Positions 18,783 to 27,199 of a stretch of 64,000 nucleotides of DNA are shown piece after piece (position 1 is the first letter of the stretch; every line of letters starts with the position of its first letter). This stretch comes from Bradyrhizobium arachidis (GTDB taxonomy: Bacteria > Pseudomonadota > Alphaproteobacteria > Rhizobiales > Xanthobacteraceae). A program made the translations under genes and the position numbers. Location: contig NZ_CP077970.1 in assembly GCF_024758505.1 (NCBI RefSeq), positions 8,945,501-9,009,500 of the forward strand, given 5' to 3'. Below the pieces are notes generated by a model. The model saw nothing but the letters and a program-made list of their open reading frames with translations, searched no databases and was not told the DNA's origin.

Positions 18783-19316
18783 ATGGAGCTCTCGAAACTC
18801 AGGGAATTTGAGGTGCGACGCTGGAATGCGCTGGCTGCCCTTCTGGCCGCTTTTGTCCTCCTCGCCCTGCCCGGCCTTGCCCACGCGCAAGGGGCGGTGC
18901 GCTCGGTGCACGGCGACTGGCAGATCCGCTGCGACACCCCGCCGGGCGCCCAGGCCGAGCAATGCGCCCTGATCCAGAGCGTTGTCGCCGAGGACCGCTC
19001 GAACGCCGGCCTGACCGTGATCGTGCTCAAGACCGCCGACCAGAAGAGCCGCCTGATGCGGGTGGTCGCGCCGCTGGGCGTGCTGTTGCCCTCCGGCCTC
19101 GGCCTCAAGCTCGACAACCAGGACGTCGGCCGCGCCGGCTTCGTGCGCTGCCTGCCCAATGGCTGCGTCGCCGAGGTGGTGATGGACGACAAGCTGCTCG
19201 GCCAGCTCCGCAGCGCCAAGACCGCGACCTTCATCATCTTCGAGACGCCCGAAGAAGGCATCGGCTTCCCGCTCAGCCTCAACGGGCTTGGCGACGGCTA
19301 TGACAAGCTGCCGTAG
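18783..19316 (+). CDS. Invasion-associated locus B (IalB) family protein
   Basis: 177 residues from ATG 18783. Signal peptide ~residues 17-36 ends LAHAQ; the mature part begins VRSVHGDWQIRCDTPPGAQAEQCALIQS, the typical IalB opening with paired cysteines, and later has FVRCLPNGCVAEVVMDDKLL. IalB-family proteins are periplasmic, 150-190 residues, widespread in Rhizobiales and named for a Bartonella locus; a biochemical role is not established. Divergent from coxB. A longer in-frame reading starting at 18627 is not supported by a signal peptide. Confidence 0.88.
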   Translation: MELSKLREFEVRRWNALAALLAAFVLLALPGLAHAQGAVRSVHGDWQIRCDTPPGAQAEQCALIQSVVAEDRSNAGLTVIVLKTADQKSRLMRVVAPLGVLLPSGLGLKLDNQDVGRAGFVRCLPNGCVAEVVMDDKLLGQLRSAKTATFIIFETPEEGIGFPLSLNGLGDGYDKLP

Positions 19317-19348
19317 GGCCTTTTCTCTACATCGACACTGCTAGTTCC

Positions 19349-19476
19349 GTCATCCTGAGGTGCGAGCCATGGGGCGCAACGCGCCGCATGGGGAGCCTCG
19401 AAGGATGCACGGCCGAGCTGGTAGCCGGGCCGTCGCCCTTCGAGGCCTACGCTACGCTCCGGCGCCTCAGGATGAC
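19349..19476. repeat. REP-like element, family F
   Basis: Inverted ends GTCATCCTGAGG and CCTCAGGATGAC with an inner CTTCGAGGC/GCCTCGAAG pair. It lies between ialB-like and the small membrane protein gene. Single copy in the window. Confidence 0.75.
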
Positions 19477-19513
19477 GGTGATGGATTTTCGCTCGCGGTA
19501 TCTATGCTCCGCC

Positions 19514-19810
19514 TCACGCCCGGTCGATGCGATAGAGCTCGCTGTCGCACCAGCCACAGCGATAGATGCGGCCCATGCTCGGCACCGGCGCGACCAACGC
19601 CTTGCGACGGCACGCGTTGCAGACGACACCATCCGCGGTGCGACAGCCCGGATGGGCTGCGAGATATTCGTCAAGGCTCGGATAGGATTGCCAGCGGCGG
19701 CGATAGATCCACTGGTTGAAAAGCAAGACCGCGCCCAGCGCGGCAAAGCCGATGATCAGGCCGTGATATAGGTCCCAGAATTCGAGCAGGGGTAACGCGG
19801 GCTTCCACAT
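19514..19810 (-). CDS. Hypothetical membrane protein with CxxC zinc-ribbon tail
   Basis: 98 residues: one N-terminal membrane helix (~13-33, YHGLIIGFAALGAVLLFNQW), a basic stretch IYRRRWQSYPSLDEYLAAHP and a C-terminal domain with C56, C64-C67 (CNAC) and C85-C88 (CGWC) that looks like a zinc ribbon. I recognise no named family. ATG 19810 is the only good start. It stands alone between a repeat and a GNAT gene. Confidence 0.72.
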   Translation of the reverse strand: MWKPALPLLEFWDLYHGLIIGFAALGAVLLFNQWIYRRRWQSYPSLDEYLAAHPGCRTADGVVCNACRRKALVAPVPSMGRIYRCGWCDSELYRIDRA

Positions 19811-19916
19811 TGCTGCAATCTCGCGCGGCCGGCCGGACCGGATGAGCGCATATAGTTCGAAAACGTGAAAACCGGATTAAGTCGAGCGGCGACCGAGGGA
19901 GATGCAACACCCCTTC

Positions 19917-20408
19917 CTAGAACAGCACCGCCATCTGGATCACGCTCTCATAGACGCCATCGATCCTGACCGCGTTGCGCGACAATCCCTCGACGGCAAA
20001 GCCGACGCTCTTGTAGAGCGCGATCGCGTTCAGATTGTTTTCGCGCACCGAGAGTTCGACCCGCGTCATGCCGGCGGCCTGCGCGGCGTCGAGTGTCGTC
20101 CGGATCAATCGCGTTCCGACCCCCCCCTGGCCCCGAAATGGCTGCAAAAGGCCCATACCGAGGATGCCGGCATGGGCATAGATCGGGCGCGGATGGCGCC
20201 TGACATCGCACCAGCCGACCACGTCACCGCCTGAAAGAGCGACGAATTGCGGATGCCCATGGGCGATCATGTCGAGGACGAAGCTGCGCATCGCTTCCAA
20301 GGGCGGCGCTTCCAGGAAGGCCGGATAACGCTTTTCCCGCGCGACCGCATCCAGCGTGCGGTGGAAGCTTTCGATATGCGCTTCGGATATCACAATGATT
20401 TCAATCAT
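19917..20408 (-). CDS. GNAT family N-acetyltransferase
   Basis: 163 residues with the standard GNAT order: an N-terminal helix, FVALSGGDVVGWCDVRRHPR (beta strands 2-3), HAGILGMGLLQPFRGQGGVG (residues ~100-119; acetyl-CoA loop RGQGGVG) and a C-terminal NLNAIALYKSVGFAVEG followed by RIDGVYESVIQMAVLF. Resembles the phosphinothricin/ribosomal alanine acetyltransferase group; substrate unknown. It is divergent from tldD with 98 bases between the starts. Confidence 0.88.
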   Translation of the reverse strand: MIEIIVISEAHIESFHRTLDAVAREKRYPAFLEAPPLEAMRSFVLDMIAHGHPQFVALSGGDVVGWCDVRRHPRPIYAHAGILGMGLLQPFRGQGGVGTRLIRTTLDAAQAAGMTRVELSVRENNLNAIALYKSVGFAVEGLSRNAVRIDGVYESVIQMAVLF

Positions 20409-20506
20409 GTCGTTTCCGTAATGTGTTTGGACGGCCCCTCGCCGAACGCATCCGAAACCATTATCTTGCCCAAGATCTTGCTCAAGACATCCCCGACAAC
20501 GGACGC

Positions 20507-21937
20507 ATGATGACCAATCCTGCCACCACCTCCCTGCTCGAGCGCGCCAATCTCGACCGCGACAAGGTCCGCCATGAAGTCGCGCGCGGGCTTGCCGGCG
20601 CCGACGATGGCGAACTGTTCCTCGAATACAGCCAGACCGAAGCGCTGATGTTCGACAATGGCCGGCTGAAGCAGGCGACCTATGACACCTCGCAAGGCTT
20701 TGGCCTGCGCGCCGTCAAGGACGATGCGGTCGGCTATGCGCATTCCTCCGACGTGTCGCTGCCGGCGCTGATCCGCGCGGCCGACGCGGTTGCCGCCGTG
20801 CGCGGCGGTTACTCCGGCAGCTTTGCCGCGCCGCCGCCGCACACCAATGTGCGGCTCTATGCCGACGACAATCCGCTGGACGCGCCCGGCTTCGAGGCCA
20901 AGGTGAAGCTGCTCGCCGAGATCGACGCGTATCTGCGCGACAAGGATCCGCGGGTGCGGCAGGTCAGCGTGAGCCTCGGCGCAACCTGGCAGGTCGTCGA
21001 GATCCTGCGTCCCGACGGCGAGAGCTATCGTGACATCCGCCCGCTGGTGCGTGTGAACGTGTCCGTCGTCGCAGGGCAAGGCGACCGGCAGGAGAGCGGC
21101 AGCAAGGGCTATGGCGGCCGTGCCGGCTACGCCGAATTCATCGAGACCAGGAACTGGCGCGACGCCGCCGACGGCGCGCTGCGCGAGGCGCTGGTGAATC
21201 TGGAATCCGTGCCGGCGCCCGCCGGCGAGATGGACGTGGTGCTGGGCGCAGGCTGGCCCGGCGTGATGCTGCATGAGGCCGTCGGGCACGGCCTCGAGGG
21301 CGACTTCAACCGCAAGAAGACCTCGGCGTTCGCAGGCCTGATGGGCCAGCAGGTCGCCGCCAAGGGCGTCACGGTGGTCGACGACGGCACCATTGCCTCG
21401 CGCCGTGGTTCGCTCTCGATCGACGACGAGGGCACGCCGACCAACCGCACCGTGCTGATCGAGGACGGCATTCTGGTCGGCTACATGCAGGACCGCCAGA
21501 ACGCCCGGCTGATGAACATGAAGCCGACCGGCAACGGGCGCCGCCAGGGCTATGCCCATGTGCCGATGCCGCGCATGACCAACACCTACATGCTGGCCGG
21601 CGACCGCGAGCCGGGCGAGATCATCGCCTCGGTGAAGAACGGCGTGTTCGCCGCGAATTTCGGCGGCGGCCAGGTCGACATCACCTCGGGCAAGTACGTC
21701 TTCCAGTGCACCGAGGCCTACAAGATCGAGAACGGAAAGATCGGCGCGCCGCTGAAGGGCGCCATGCTGATCGGCAACGGGCCGACCGACCTGCATCGCA
21801 TCCGCATGATCGGCAACGATCTCGCGCTCGATACCGGCATCGGCACGTGCGGCAAGAACGGACAGGGCGTTCCCGTCGGCGTCGGCCAGCCGTCGCTGCT
21901 GATGGAGCGCATCACGGTTGGAGGCACCGGCGCATGA
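20507..21937 (+). CDS. tldD: Metalloprotease TldD
   Basis: 476 residues from ATG 20507 (another ATG directly follows). TldD is the zinc-binding subunit of the TldD/TldE peptidase, which matures modified peptides and acts on unfolded short peptides. The metal motif HEAVGHGLEGD is visible at residues ~264-274, with DTSQGFGLRAVKDDAVGYAH and the C-terminal GICGKNGQGVPVG-like end (read here as GTCGKNGQGVPVGVGQPSL). No tldE is in the window. The last ATGA couples it to the signal peptidase gene. Confidence 0.95.
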   Translation: MMTNPATTSLLERANLDRDKVRHEVARGLAGADDGELFLEYSQTEALMFDNGRLKQATYDTSQGFGLRAVKDDAVGYAHSSDVSLPALIRAADAVAAVRGGYSGSFAAPPPHTNVRLYADDNPLDAPGFEAKVKLLAEIDAYLRDKDPRVRQVSVSLGATWQVVEILRPDGESYRDIRPLVRVNVSVVAGQGDRQESGSKGYGGRAGYAEFIETRNWRDAADGALREALVNLESVPAPAGEMDVVLGAGWPGVMLHEAVGHGLEGDFNRKKTSAFAGLMGQQVAAKGVTVVDDGTIASRRGSLSIDDEGTPTNRTVLIEDGILVGYMQDRQNARLMNMKPTGNGRRQGYAHVPMPRMTNTYMLAGDREPGEIIASVKNGVFAANFGGGQVDITSGKYVFQCTEAYKIENGKIGAPLKGAMLIGNGPTDLHRIRMIGNDLALDTGIGTCGKNGQGVPVGVGQPSLLMERITVGGTGA

Positions 21938-22707
21938 GCGTTGAGAAGGTAGCAAGCGCGAAGCCCAAGGGCAGCGGCTGGCGCGGCCAGCTCGTGCAGC
22001 TCGCGGGCATCGTCGCAGCCGTGTTCATCGCCAAGGGCGCGCTGGCCGAGCCGTTCTACGTGCCGTCGGGCTCGATGGAGCCGACGCTGTTGATCGGCGA
22101 TGCACTGCTCGCATCGAAATTCCCTTATGGCTACGGCACCTCGTCGCTGCCGATCCAGATCAATTTGCCGGAAACCGGCCGCGTCTTCGCCGAAACGCCG
22201 AAGCAGGGTGACGTCGTGGTGTTCCGCTGGCCCGGCGACCGCTCGCAAGCCTGGGTCAAGCGCGTGGTCGGATTGCCGGGCGACCGCATCCAGATCCGGC
22301 AGGGCCAGCTCTTCGTCAACGACCGTCCCTGCGAACTGAAGCCTGACGGCGTCGGACAGGCCGAGGACGACAATGGCGGCAGCGAACCCGCCTACCGCTA
22401 TATCGAGACGCTGCCGAACGGCGTGTCGCATCTCATCTTCAAGATGCGCGACAATGGCCCGCTCGACAACACGCCGGAAGTGACGGTGCCGGCTGGCCAT
22501 CTGTTCGTGCTCGGCGACAACAGAGACAACTCCGCCGACAGCCGCGTGCCGCTGCGCTCCGGCGGCGTCGGCCTGCTGCCGATCGACAATCTCGTCGGCC
22601 GCGCCGATGCCGTGCTCGGCTCCTGGGACCTCGGCATGCGCAGCCAGCCGGTGTGGACCTGGCTGTCCGGTTTTCGCGTGGCGCGGTTCTTCACCGCGGT
22701 GAAGTGA
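21934..22707 (+). CDS. lepB: Signal peptidase I
   Basis: 257 residues from ATG 21934, which overlaps the tldD stop by 4 bases and has GGAGG 10 bases upstream. One N-terminal membrane helix (~20-38), then catalytic S47 in VPSGSMEPTLLIGD (box B), K110 in WVKRVVGLPGDRI (box D) and LGDNRDNSADSR (box E). It cleaves Sec and Tat signal peptides at the outer face of the membrane. Bradyrhizobia usually have a second lepB near rnc, so this may be the accessory one. Confidence 0.95.
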   Translation: MSVEKVASAKPKGSGWRGQLVQLAGIVAAVFIAKGALAEPFYVPSGSMEPTLLIGDALLASKFPYGYGTSSLPIQINLPETGRVFAETPKQGDVVVFRWPGDRSQAWVKRVVGLPGDRIQIRQGQLFVNDRPCELKPDGVGQAEDDNGGSEPAYRYIETLPNGVSHLIFKMRDNGPLDNTPEVTVPAGHLFVLGDNRDNSADSRVPLRSGGVGLLPIDNLVGRADAVLGSWDLGMRSQPVWTWLSGFRVARFFTAVK

Positions 22708-22721
22708 GCGGCCAAGCGCGT

Positions 22722-22823
22722 GAATCGTTGGGTGGGCAAAGCGAAGCGTGCCCACCGCTTTCGTCTCGATCCTGGAGAGATGGTGGGCACGGCGCAAGAG
22801 CGCCTTTGCCCACCCTACGATTC
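22722..22823. repeat. REP-like element, family G
   Basis: Inverted ends GAATCGTTGGGTGGGCAAAG and CTTTGCCCACCCTACGATTC, with inner GTGGGCA/TGCCCAC pairs. It abuts the start of the next gene (ATG 22827), so it forms the upstream region of that gene. Confidence 0.82.
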
Positions 22824-22826
22824 CCG

Positions 22827-23399
22827 ATGACCCGCGACGAATTCATCGCTCTCGCGCTCCAGAACCCGAACAACGTCGCCATCATCGACGCATTGCAGGA
22901 ACTCGCGCTGCCCGATGCGTGGCTCGTCTCCGGCTGCCTGGTGCAGAGCGCGTGGAACGTGCTCACGGACCGCGCGGTCGATCACGGCATCGCCGACTAT
23001 GACGTGTTCTATTTCGATCCTGACACCTCATGGGAGGCAGAGGATGCGGTGATCCGCCTCTTGCACCAGCGGCTCGCGCATCTCTCGATCAAGGTCGAAG
23101 CACGCAACCAGGCGCGCGTGCATCTCTGGTATCCGGCGAAGCACGGCCTGCCCTACCCGCCGCTGACCTGCTCGACCGACGGCATCGATCGCTTCCTCAC
23201 GCAGAACACGCAAATCGGCATCAGAAGGACAGGCGACGGTTACGACGTCTACGCGCCGCATGGCTTTGACGATGTCGCTCACCTGATCGCGCGGCCCAAT
23301 CCGGGTCCGAACTTTTCCGCGGCGAATTACGATGTGAAGGCCTCGCGCTGGAAGGCGCTGTGGCCGGAGCTCACGGTGATTGCGGCGGAGGAGACATAA
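22827..23399 (+). CDS. Nucleotidyltransferase-family protein (COG3575 type)
   Basis: 190 residues from ATG 22827. The sequence WLVSGCLVQSAWNVLTDR, then DYDVFYFDPDTSWEAEDAVI, is the family signature: a small nucleotidyltransferase-like domain with an acidic pair (DYDVFYFD). KVEARNQARVHLWYP and TCSTDGIDRFLTQNTQIGIR follow. COG3575 members are annotated as nucleotidyltransferases by fold, but no substrate is known. The start is placed by length, as the frame extends upstream into the repeat. Confidence 0.85.
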   Translation: MTRDEFIALALQNPNNVAIIDALQELALPDAWLVSGCLVQSAWNVLTDRAVDHGIADYDVFYFDPDTSWEAEDAVIRLLHQRLAHLSIKVEARNQARVHLWYPAKHGLPYPPLTCSTDGIDRFLTQNTQIGIRRTGDGYDVYAPHGFDDVAHLIARPNPGPNFSAANYDVKASRWKALWPELTVIAAEET

Positions 23400-23412
23400 C
23401 CAATTCCGTTGT

Positions 23413-23498
23413 TCCGGGATGGTGCGAAGCACCAGACCCGGAATCTCGAGATTCCGGGTTCGATGCTAACGCATCGCCCCGGAATGACGTGCTTCGCA
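23413..23498. repeat. REP-like element, family D, copy 1
   Basis: CCGGAATCTCGAGATTCCGG is a perfect 20-bp palindrome in the middle, followed by GTTCGATGC...GCATCGCCCCGGAATGAC. The same unit recurs at 34105-34205. Noncoding, between convergent genes. Confidence 0.8.
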
Positions 23499-23500
23499 CG

Positions 23501-24037
23501 TCACCGAACCACGCCCGAGATGAACCCCGCCTTCCGTCGCGGCGGCTTGATTTCTTTCTTCAGGAAGCAGCGCGCTTCGCGGGTGGTATAGCCGGGCCGT
23601 GCATAGGTGAAGGCGCGGCATTTGTTGTCGGCGACGCAGGCGGCCTTGCAGGCGTCCTCGCCCTCATCAGGCTTCAGCGCGAAATTGCGCAAGTCTCCGC
23701 CGGGCCGGTCGATCGAAGACTCGACGCCTTCGACACGCGGCTCGACGACACCGGCGCCGCGCACACCGGAGATGCAGCAGCTTTCGGGAACGCGCGGCGG
23801 CACGGTGTTCTTCAGCCAGCACACCGCCTTGCCGCCCTCGACGTCGGGATAGCTAAAGCTCCAGGCCCGGCATTTGCGGTCGCGCTCGCAGAGCAGCGCG
23901 CAATCCTCTGGGTCGCCGGAGACCACCGGTGTGTTGAAATAGTCGCCGCCCGGGCGGTCGAACGCCGTCTGCGCCTGGGCAAGCGGCGGCGCAAGCGCGG
24001 CCGTAAGCAGCATCGCGCATGCCAAAACCTTTGCCAT
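23501..24037 (-). CDS. Exported protein with two PAN/Apple-like domains
   Basis: 178 residues from ATG 24037, chosen for the clean signal peptide MAKVLACAMLLTAALA-PPLAQA; longer starts at 24067 and 24118 exist. Two tandem cysteine-rich modules each open with DRPGGD: residues ~25-85 (CALLCERDRKCRAWSF and CWLKNTVP) and ~103-165 (CKAACVADNKCRAFTYARPG and CFLKKEI). This is the PAN/Apple pattern with CxxxC. Such domains bind protein or carbohydrate; role here unknown. Confidence 0.8.
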   Translation of the reverse strand: MAKVLACAMLLTAALAPPLAQAQTAFDRPGGDYFNTPVVSGDPEDCALLCERDRKCRAWSFSYPDVEGGKAVCWLKNTVPPRVPESCCISGVRGAGVVEPRVEGVESSIDRPGGDLRNFALKPDEGEDACKAACVADNKCRAFTYARPGYTTREARCFLKKEIKPPRRKAGFISGVVR

Positions 24038-24180
24038 GAAGGCCCCCGGCAGGCGGCACTTCCCCATCAGAACAGCTTTCGAGTTATTGAACGCGTTACC
24101 CTTTTTGCAGCCGGTCATTTGATCGCCGCAAACCTGTATGGGCGATGAACGGCGCAAAGGGCGCAATGGGACGATTGAAC

Positions 24181-24216
24181 TAGAGCCTTTTTCCGATGGA
24201 ATCCGGACGGGGCTCT
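24181..24216. repeat. Hairpin attached to repeat family B copy 4 (degenerate)
   Basis: Imperfect inverted repeat AGAGCC...GGCTCT with TCCGAT/ATCCGGA, related to the hairpins at 11066 and 11692 but with several mismatches. It is downstream of gshA on the minus strand. Confidence 0.65.
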
Positions 24217-24227
24217 GGACTCCTGGC

Positions 24228-24280
24228 TTGACGCGTGCCTCGGCGCGAACCGCCGTCCACTTCGCTTGAATACGCTCTAG
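24228..24280 (-). repeat. Dispersed repeat family B, copy 4 (diverged)
   Basis: TTGACGCGTGCCTCGGCGCG then AACCGCCGTCCACTTCGC and ATACGCTCTAG. The terminal CTAG contains the gshA stop codon (24277-24279). It is the most diverged of the four copies. Confidence 0.82.
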
Positions 24281-25647
24281 AACGCGTATTCCGCATAGGC
24301 CGGTTCCACCGAACCCTTCCAGGGCCCGTTGAATTTCTCCAGCAGCTCTTCGGCCGGCGTCCGCCCGGAATCGATGATGCGGTCGAGCGGTTCGAGGTGG
24401 CGGGTCTCGTCGCGGCCGAGATGATCGATCCGCCCGCGGCGCCGCAAGCCGGCATGGGCCAGCATCAGGCATTCCTTGGCGATCTCGAACAGATAACGGT
24501 CCTTGATGCGCGCCTTGAAGCCGAAGCGCGGCACATCGTCGCGCAGCGCCTGGCGCTCATGCGCGCTCCAGTGCTTGACCAGGTCCCAGGCGGCGTCGAG
24601 CGAGGTGTCGTCGTACAGCAGCCCGACCCAGAAGGCGGGCAGCGCCGGCAGCCGGCCCCAGGGGCCACCATCCGAGCCGCGCATCTCGAGATAGCGCTTG
24701 AGCCGCACCTCGGGAAAGATCGTCGAGAGATGATTGGCCCAGTCCGACAGCGTCGGCCGTTCGCCGGGAAGGGAATTGTTGCGGCCCTCGAAGAAGGCGC
24801 GGAAGGACGAGCCTGAGACGTCGATGTAGTCGTCGCCGCGCTTGACGAAGTACATGGGAACGTCGAGCGCGTAGTCGACATAGCGCTCAAAGCCCATGCC
24901 GTCCTCGAACGCCCAGGGCAGCATGCCCGCGCGCGCATTGTCGGTGTCGCGCCAGATCTCGGAGCGGAAGGAAAGGAAGCCGTTTTGCTTGCCTTCGGTG
25001 AAGGGAGAATTGGCGAACAGCGCGGTGCCGACCGGCTGCAGCGCCAGCGAGACGCGCAGCTTCTTGACCATGTCGGCTTCCGAAGAGAAGTCGAGATTGG
25101 TCTGCACGGTACAGGTCCGGTACATCATGTCGATGCCGTACTTGCCGACCTTCGGCATGTAGTTCGACATGATCTTGTAGCGCCCCTTGGGCATCACCGG
25201 AATCTCGGCGCGCGACCAGGACGGCGTCATGCCGAGCCCGAGGAAGCCGATGCCGAGCGGCGTTGCGATCTCGCGCACCTGCGCCAAATGCGCCATCAAC
25301 TCGCTCTGGGTCTGGTGCACGGTCTCGACCGGTGCGCCCGACAGCTCGAACTGTCCGCCCGGCTCGAGCGAGATCGCACCGCCGCCGGTGACGTCGTAGA
25401 GGCCGATGATGTTGCCCTTCTCCATGATCGGCTCCCAGCCGAGCAGGAGCTTCATGCCGTCGAGCAGCGCGCCGATGCCGCGCGCACCCTCATAGGGCAC
25501 CGGGCGGAGGCCGTCGAGCGTGAACGGCGTCTTCTCGTGCTCGGTGCCGATGCGGAATTCGCTGCGCGGCTTGCAGCCCTCCTCGAACCACGCGACGAGT
25601 TCGTCGCGCGATTGCAGCGGCGTCATATCGATCTGGTCTCGCGCCAT
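24277..25647 (-). CDS. gshA: Glutamate-cysteine ligase, plant/alphaproteobacterial type
   Basis: 456 residues, the length of the GCS2-type enzymes of Rhizobiales and plants. ATP-grasp-like segments are visible: FRIGTEHEKTPFTLDGLRPV (~32-51), GGGAISLEPGGQFELSGAPV (~88-107), YRTCTVQTNLDFSSEADMVKK with the redox-type cysteine, and ALQPVGTALFANSPFTEGK. It joins glutamate and cysteine in the first step of glutathione synthesis. The stop is inside dispersed repeat copy 4. The GST gene nearby uses the product, though on the other strand. Confidence 0.95.
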   Translation of the reverse strand: MARDQIDMTPLQSRDELVAWFEEGCKPRSEFRIGTEHEKTPFTLDGLRPVPYEGARGIGALLDGMKLLLGWEPIMEKGNIIGLYDVTGGGAISLEPGGQFELSGAPVETVHQTQSELMAHLAQVREIATPLGIGFLGLGMTPSWSRAEIPVMPKGRYKIMSNYMPKVGKYGIDMMYRTCTVQTNLDFSSEADMVKKLRVSLALQPVGTALFANSPFTEGKQNGFLSFRSEIWRDTDNARAGMLPWAFEDGMGFERYVDYALDVPMYFVKRGDDYIDVSGSSFRAFFEGRNNSLPGERPTLSDWANHLSTIFPEVRLKRYLEMRGSDGGPWGRLPALPAFWVGLLYDDTSLDAAWDLVKHWSAHERQALRDDVPRFGFKARIKDRYLFEIAKECLMLAHAGLRRRGRIDHLGRDETRHLEPLDRIIDSGRTPAEELLEKFNGPWKGSVEPAYAEYAF

Positions 25648-25743
25648 ATCAAACTCTAATCAAAAGCGCTTCGACCGAATGCGCGAGGTGACAGTGAAGC
25701 CCGCGAACCCAGGGGGTCGCGGACGATGTGGTGTGATGCGGGA

Positions 25744-26229
25744 TCATCGCGCCGTCGTGCTTTCGCTGACGGGCAGCTTCATCTCGCCGCAGGAGCAACC
25801 CAGACGGTCGAGCAGAGCGCTGAGCTTCACGGCGTCCGCATCGGACAGTTTCGAGCCGACATGCTTCTCGATCGCGGCGGAATAGGCGCTCCACATCCGC
25901 TTTTGCAACTCGCGGCCGGCCTCGGTGATCTCGACGAACTGGCCGCGCTTGTCGATCTTGCATTCGCGCCGGGCGGCCAGGCCCTCGTCGACCAGACGGT
26001 CGATCAGCCGCGAGGTCGAATATTGCGGGATCAGCATCTGCCGCTCGAGTTCCACCGGCCGCAACTCACCCGTCGGCGCGCGCGACAGTTCCAGCAGCGC
26101 GTCGTACCAGGCCAGCGGGGGAAAGCCGGCCTTTTTCAGGTCCTGCTCGACACAGCCGAGCACCCGGCTCTGCACCCGCATCAGGCGGATCCAGGCGGAG
26201 GTCGCCTCGGTCGATGGTTTGCGTTTCAT
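25744..26229 (-). CDS. MarR-family regulator next to a GST gene
   Basis: 161 residues with winged-helix marks: LTRAPTGELRPVELERQMLI-like helix region, PQYSTSRLIDRLVDEGLAAR (recognition helix, ~residues 69-88) and the wing RECKIDKRGQFVEITEAGREL. The C-terminus has a CSCGEMKLP segment with two cysteines that could sense oxidants or electrophiles. Divergent from the GST gene with two palindromes between (26266-26283, 26296-26309), so it probably represses the GST gene and itself. Confidence 0.88.
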   Translation of the reverse strand: MKRKPSTEATSAWIRLMRVQSRVLGCVEQDLKKAGFPPLAWYDALLELSRAPTGELRPVELERQMLIPQYSTSRLIDRLVDEGLAARRECKIDKRGQFVEITEAGRELQKRMWSAYSAAIEKHVGSKLSDADAVKLSALLDRLGCSCGEMKLPVSESTTAR

Positions 26230-26265
26230 GGTCCCGTTCTCAGTCGTATGCTCACTCTACCGCAC

Positions 26266-26283
26266 TTGATGCATCTGCATCAA
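26266..26283. promoter_or_regulatory. Palindromic operator 1 between marR and gst
   Basis: TTGATGCATCTGCATCAA: perfect 8-bp arms, 2-base spacer. It shares ATGCA-NN-TGCAT with operator 2, and the two centres are 28 bp apart. Inferred site of the divergent MarR. Confidence 0.72.
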
Positions 26284-26295
26284 TCTTGACTATTT

Positions 26296-26309
26296 CATGC
26301 AAGTGCATG
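26296..26309. promoter_or_regulatory. Palindromic operator 2 between marR and gst
   Basis: CATGCAAGTGCATG: perfect 6-bp arms, 2-base spacer, same half-site as operator 1. It lies 46 bases before the GST ATG. Confidence 0.68.
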
Positions 26310-26354
26310 TAGTCATTCCTTTGCCGCCACCAACCACCGGCAGGAGAAAATTCC

Positions 26355-26969
26355 ATGAAACTCTACTATTCGCCCGGCGCATGCTCGCTGTCCCCCCACA
26401 TCGCGCTTCTGGAAGCGGGCCTGCCCTATGACCTCGTCAAGGTCGATATCCGCGCCAAGAAGCTCGAAAACGGTGAAGACTATCTGAAGGTGAATCCCAA
26501 GGGCCAAGTCCCCGCGCTGGGCCTCGATAGCGGTGAGATCGTGACCGAAGGGCCGGTCATTGTCCAGATGATCGCCGACCAGGCCGCTGCAAAAGCGCTG
26601 GCCCCTGCGCACGGCAGTTCCGAGCGCTACAAGCTGCTGGAGTGGCTGAACTTCCTGACCTCGGAGGTGCACAAGAGCTTTGGTCCGTTGTTCGCCCCGG
26701 CGCTGAACGACGATGCGAAAGCGTTCTTCAAGGACCGCGTCATGGGCAAGCTGAAATATATCGACAGCCAGCTCGCGGGCCGCGACTACCTCATGGGCAA
26801 GCAGTTCACGGTCGCCGACGGCTATCTCTTCACCATGCTGACCTGGGGCGAGCGGATGAAGTTCGACCTCTCGGCGATGCCGCATCTTGCCGCCTACATG
26901 GCCCGCGTCGCCGCGCGGCCGCAGGTGCAGGAAGCCCTGAAGCGGGAAGGCCTCGCGCAGGCGAAGTAA
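26355..26969 (+). CDS. gstA: Glutathione S-transferase, bacterial beta-like class
   Basis: 204 residues: thioredoxin-like N-domain (MKLYYSPGACSLSPHIALLE, the beta-class start with the conserved cysteine C10), GQVPALGLDSGEIVTEGPVI with the cis-proline and the E-x-P/S glutathione contact, and an all-helical C-domain with QLAGRDYLMGKQFTVADGYL. It conjugates or peroxidises with glutathione in the cytosol. CAGGAGAAAATTCC precedes ATG 26355. Divergent from marR; a terminator follows. Confidence 0.94.
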   Translation: MKLYYSPGACSLSPHIALLEAGLPYDLVKVDIRAKKLENGEDYLKVNPKGQVPALGLDSGEIVTEGPVIVQMIADQAAAKALAPAHGSSERYKLLEWLNFLTSEVHKSFGPLFAPALNDDAKAFFKDRVMGKLKYIDSQLAGRDYLMGKQFTVADGYLFTMLTWGERMKFDLSAMPHLAAYMARVAARPQVQEALKREGLAQAK

Positions 26970-26992
26970 CGCCACTGCAAGCCGAACAAGCC

Positions 26993-27025
26993 AAAGGCCG
27001 GATCGACGATCCGGCCTTTTGTTTG
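26993..27025 (+). terminator. Terminator of the gst gene
   Basis: Perfect 12-bp stem (26993-27004 with 27008-27019), loop GAC, then TTTTGTTTGG. The stem includes the A-run, so it could also work on the minus strand. Confidence 0.9.
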
Positions 27026-27130
27026 GATGCGGTCCATCCAGGGAGAAGTTGTGGCGCGAGCTGGTAACTCCGAGTCTGCGCCAAACTCAATCCCGTGATT
27101 ATCGCGACGAGCGCTACGCACTCGCGCGGG

Positions 27131-27191
27131 GGTCCCGGATCGGCGCTCACAGCAACGCTCGCGCGTTGCCGTGAGCTTGTCCGGGACGACA
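27131..27191. repeat. REP-like element, family K
   Basis: GGTCCCGGATCGGCGCTCA and TGAGCTTGTCCGGGACGAC are imperfect inverted ends with CAACGC/GCGTTG inside. It fills the gap between the gst terminator and the end of fadJ. Confidence 0.65.
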
Positions 27192-27199
27192 GTTGATTT

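Noticed and set aside
20405..21955. 516-codon open frame antisense to tldD
   Set aside because: Low-complexity His/Arg/Ala-rich translation; tldD motifs are intact on the plus strand.
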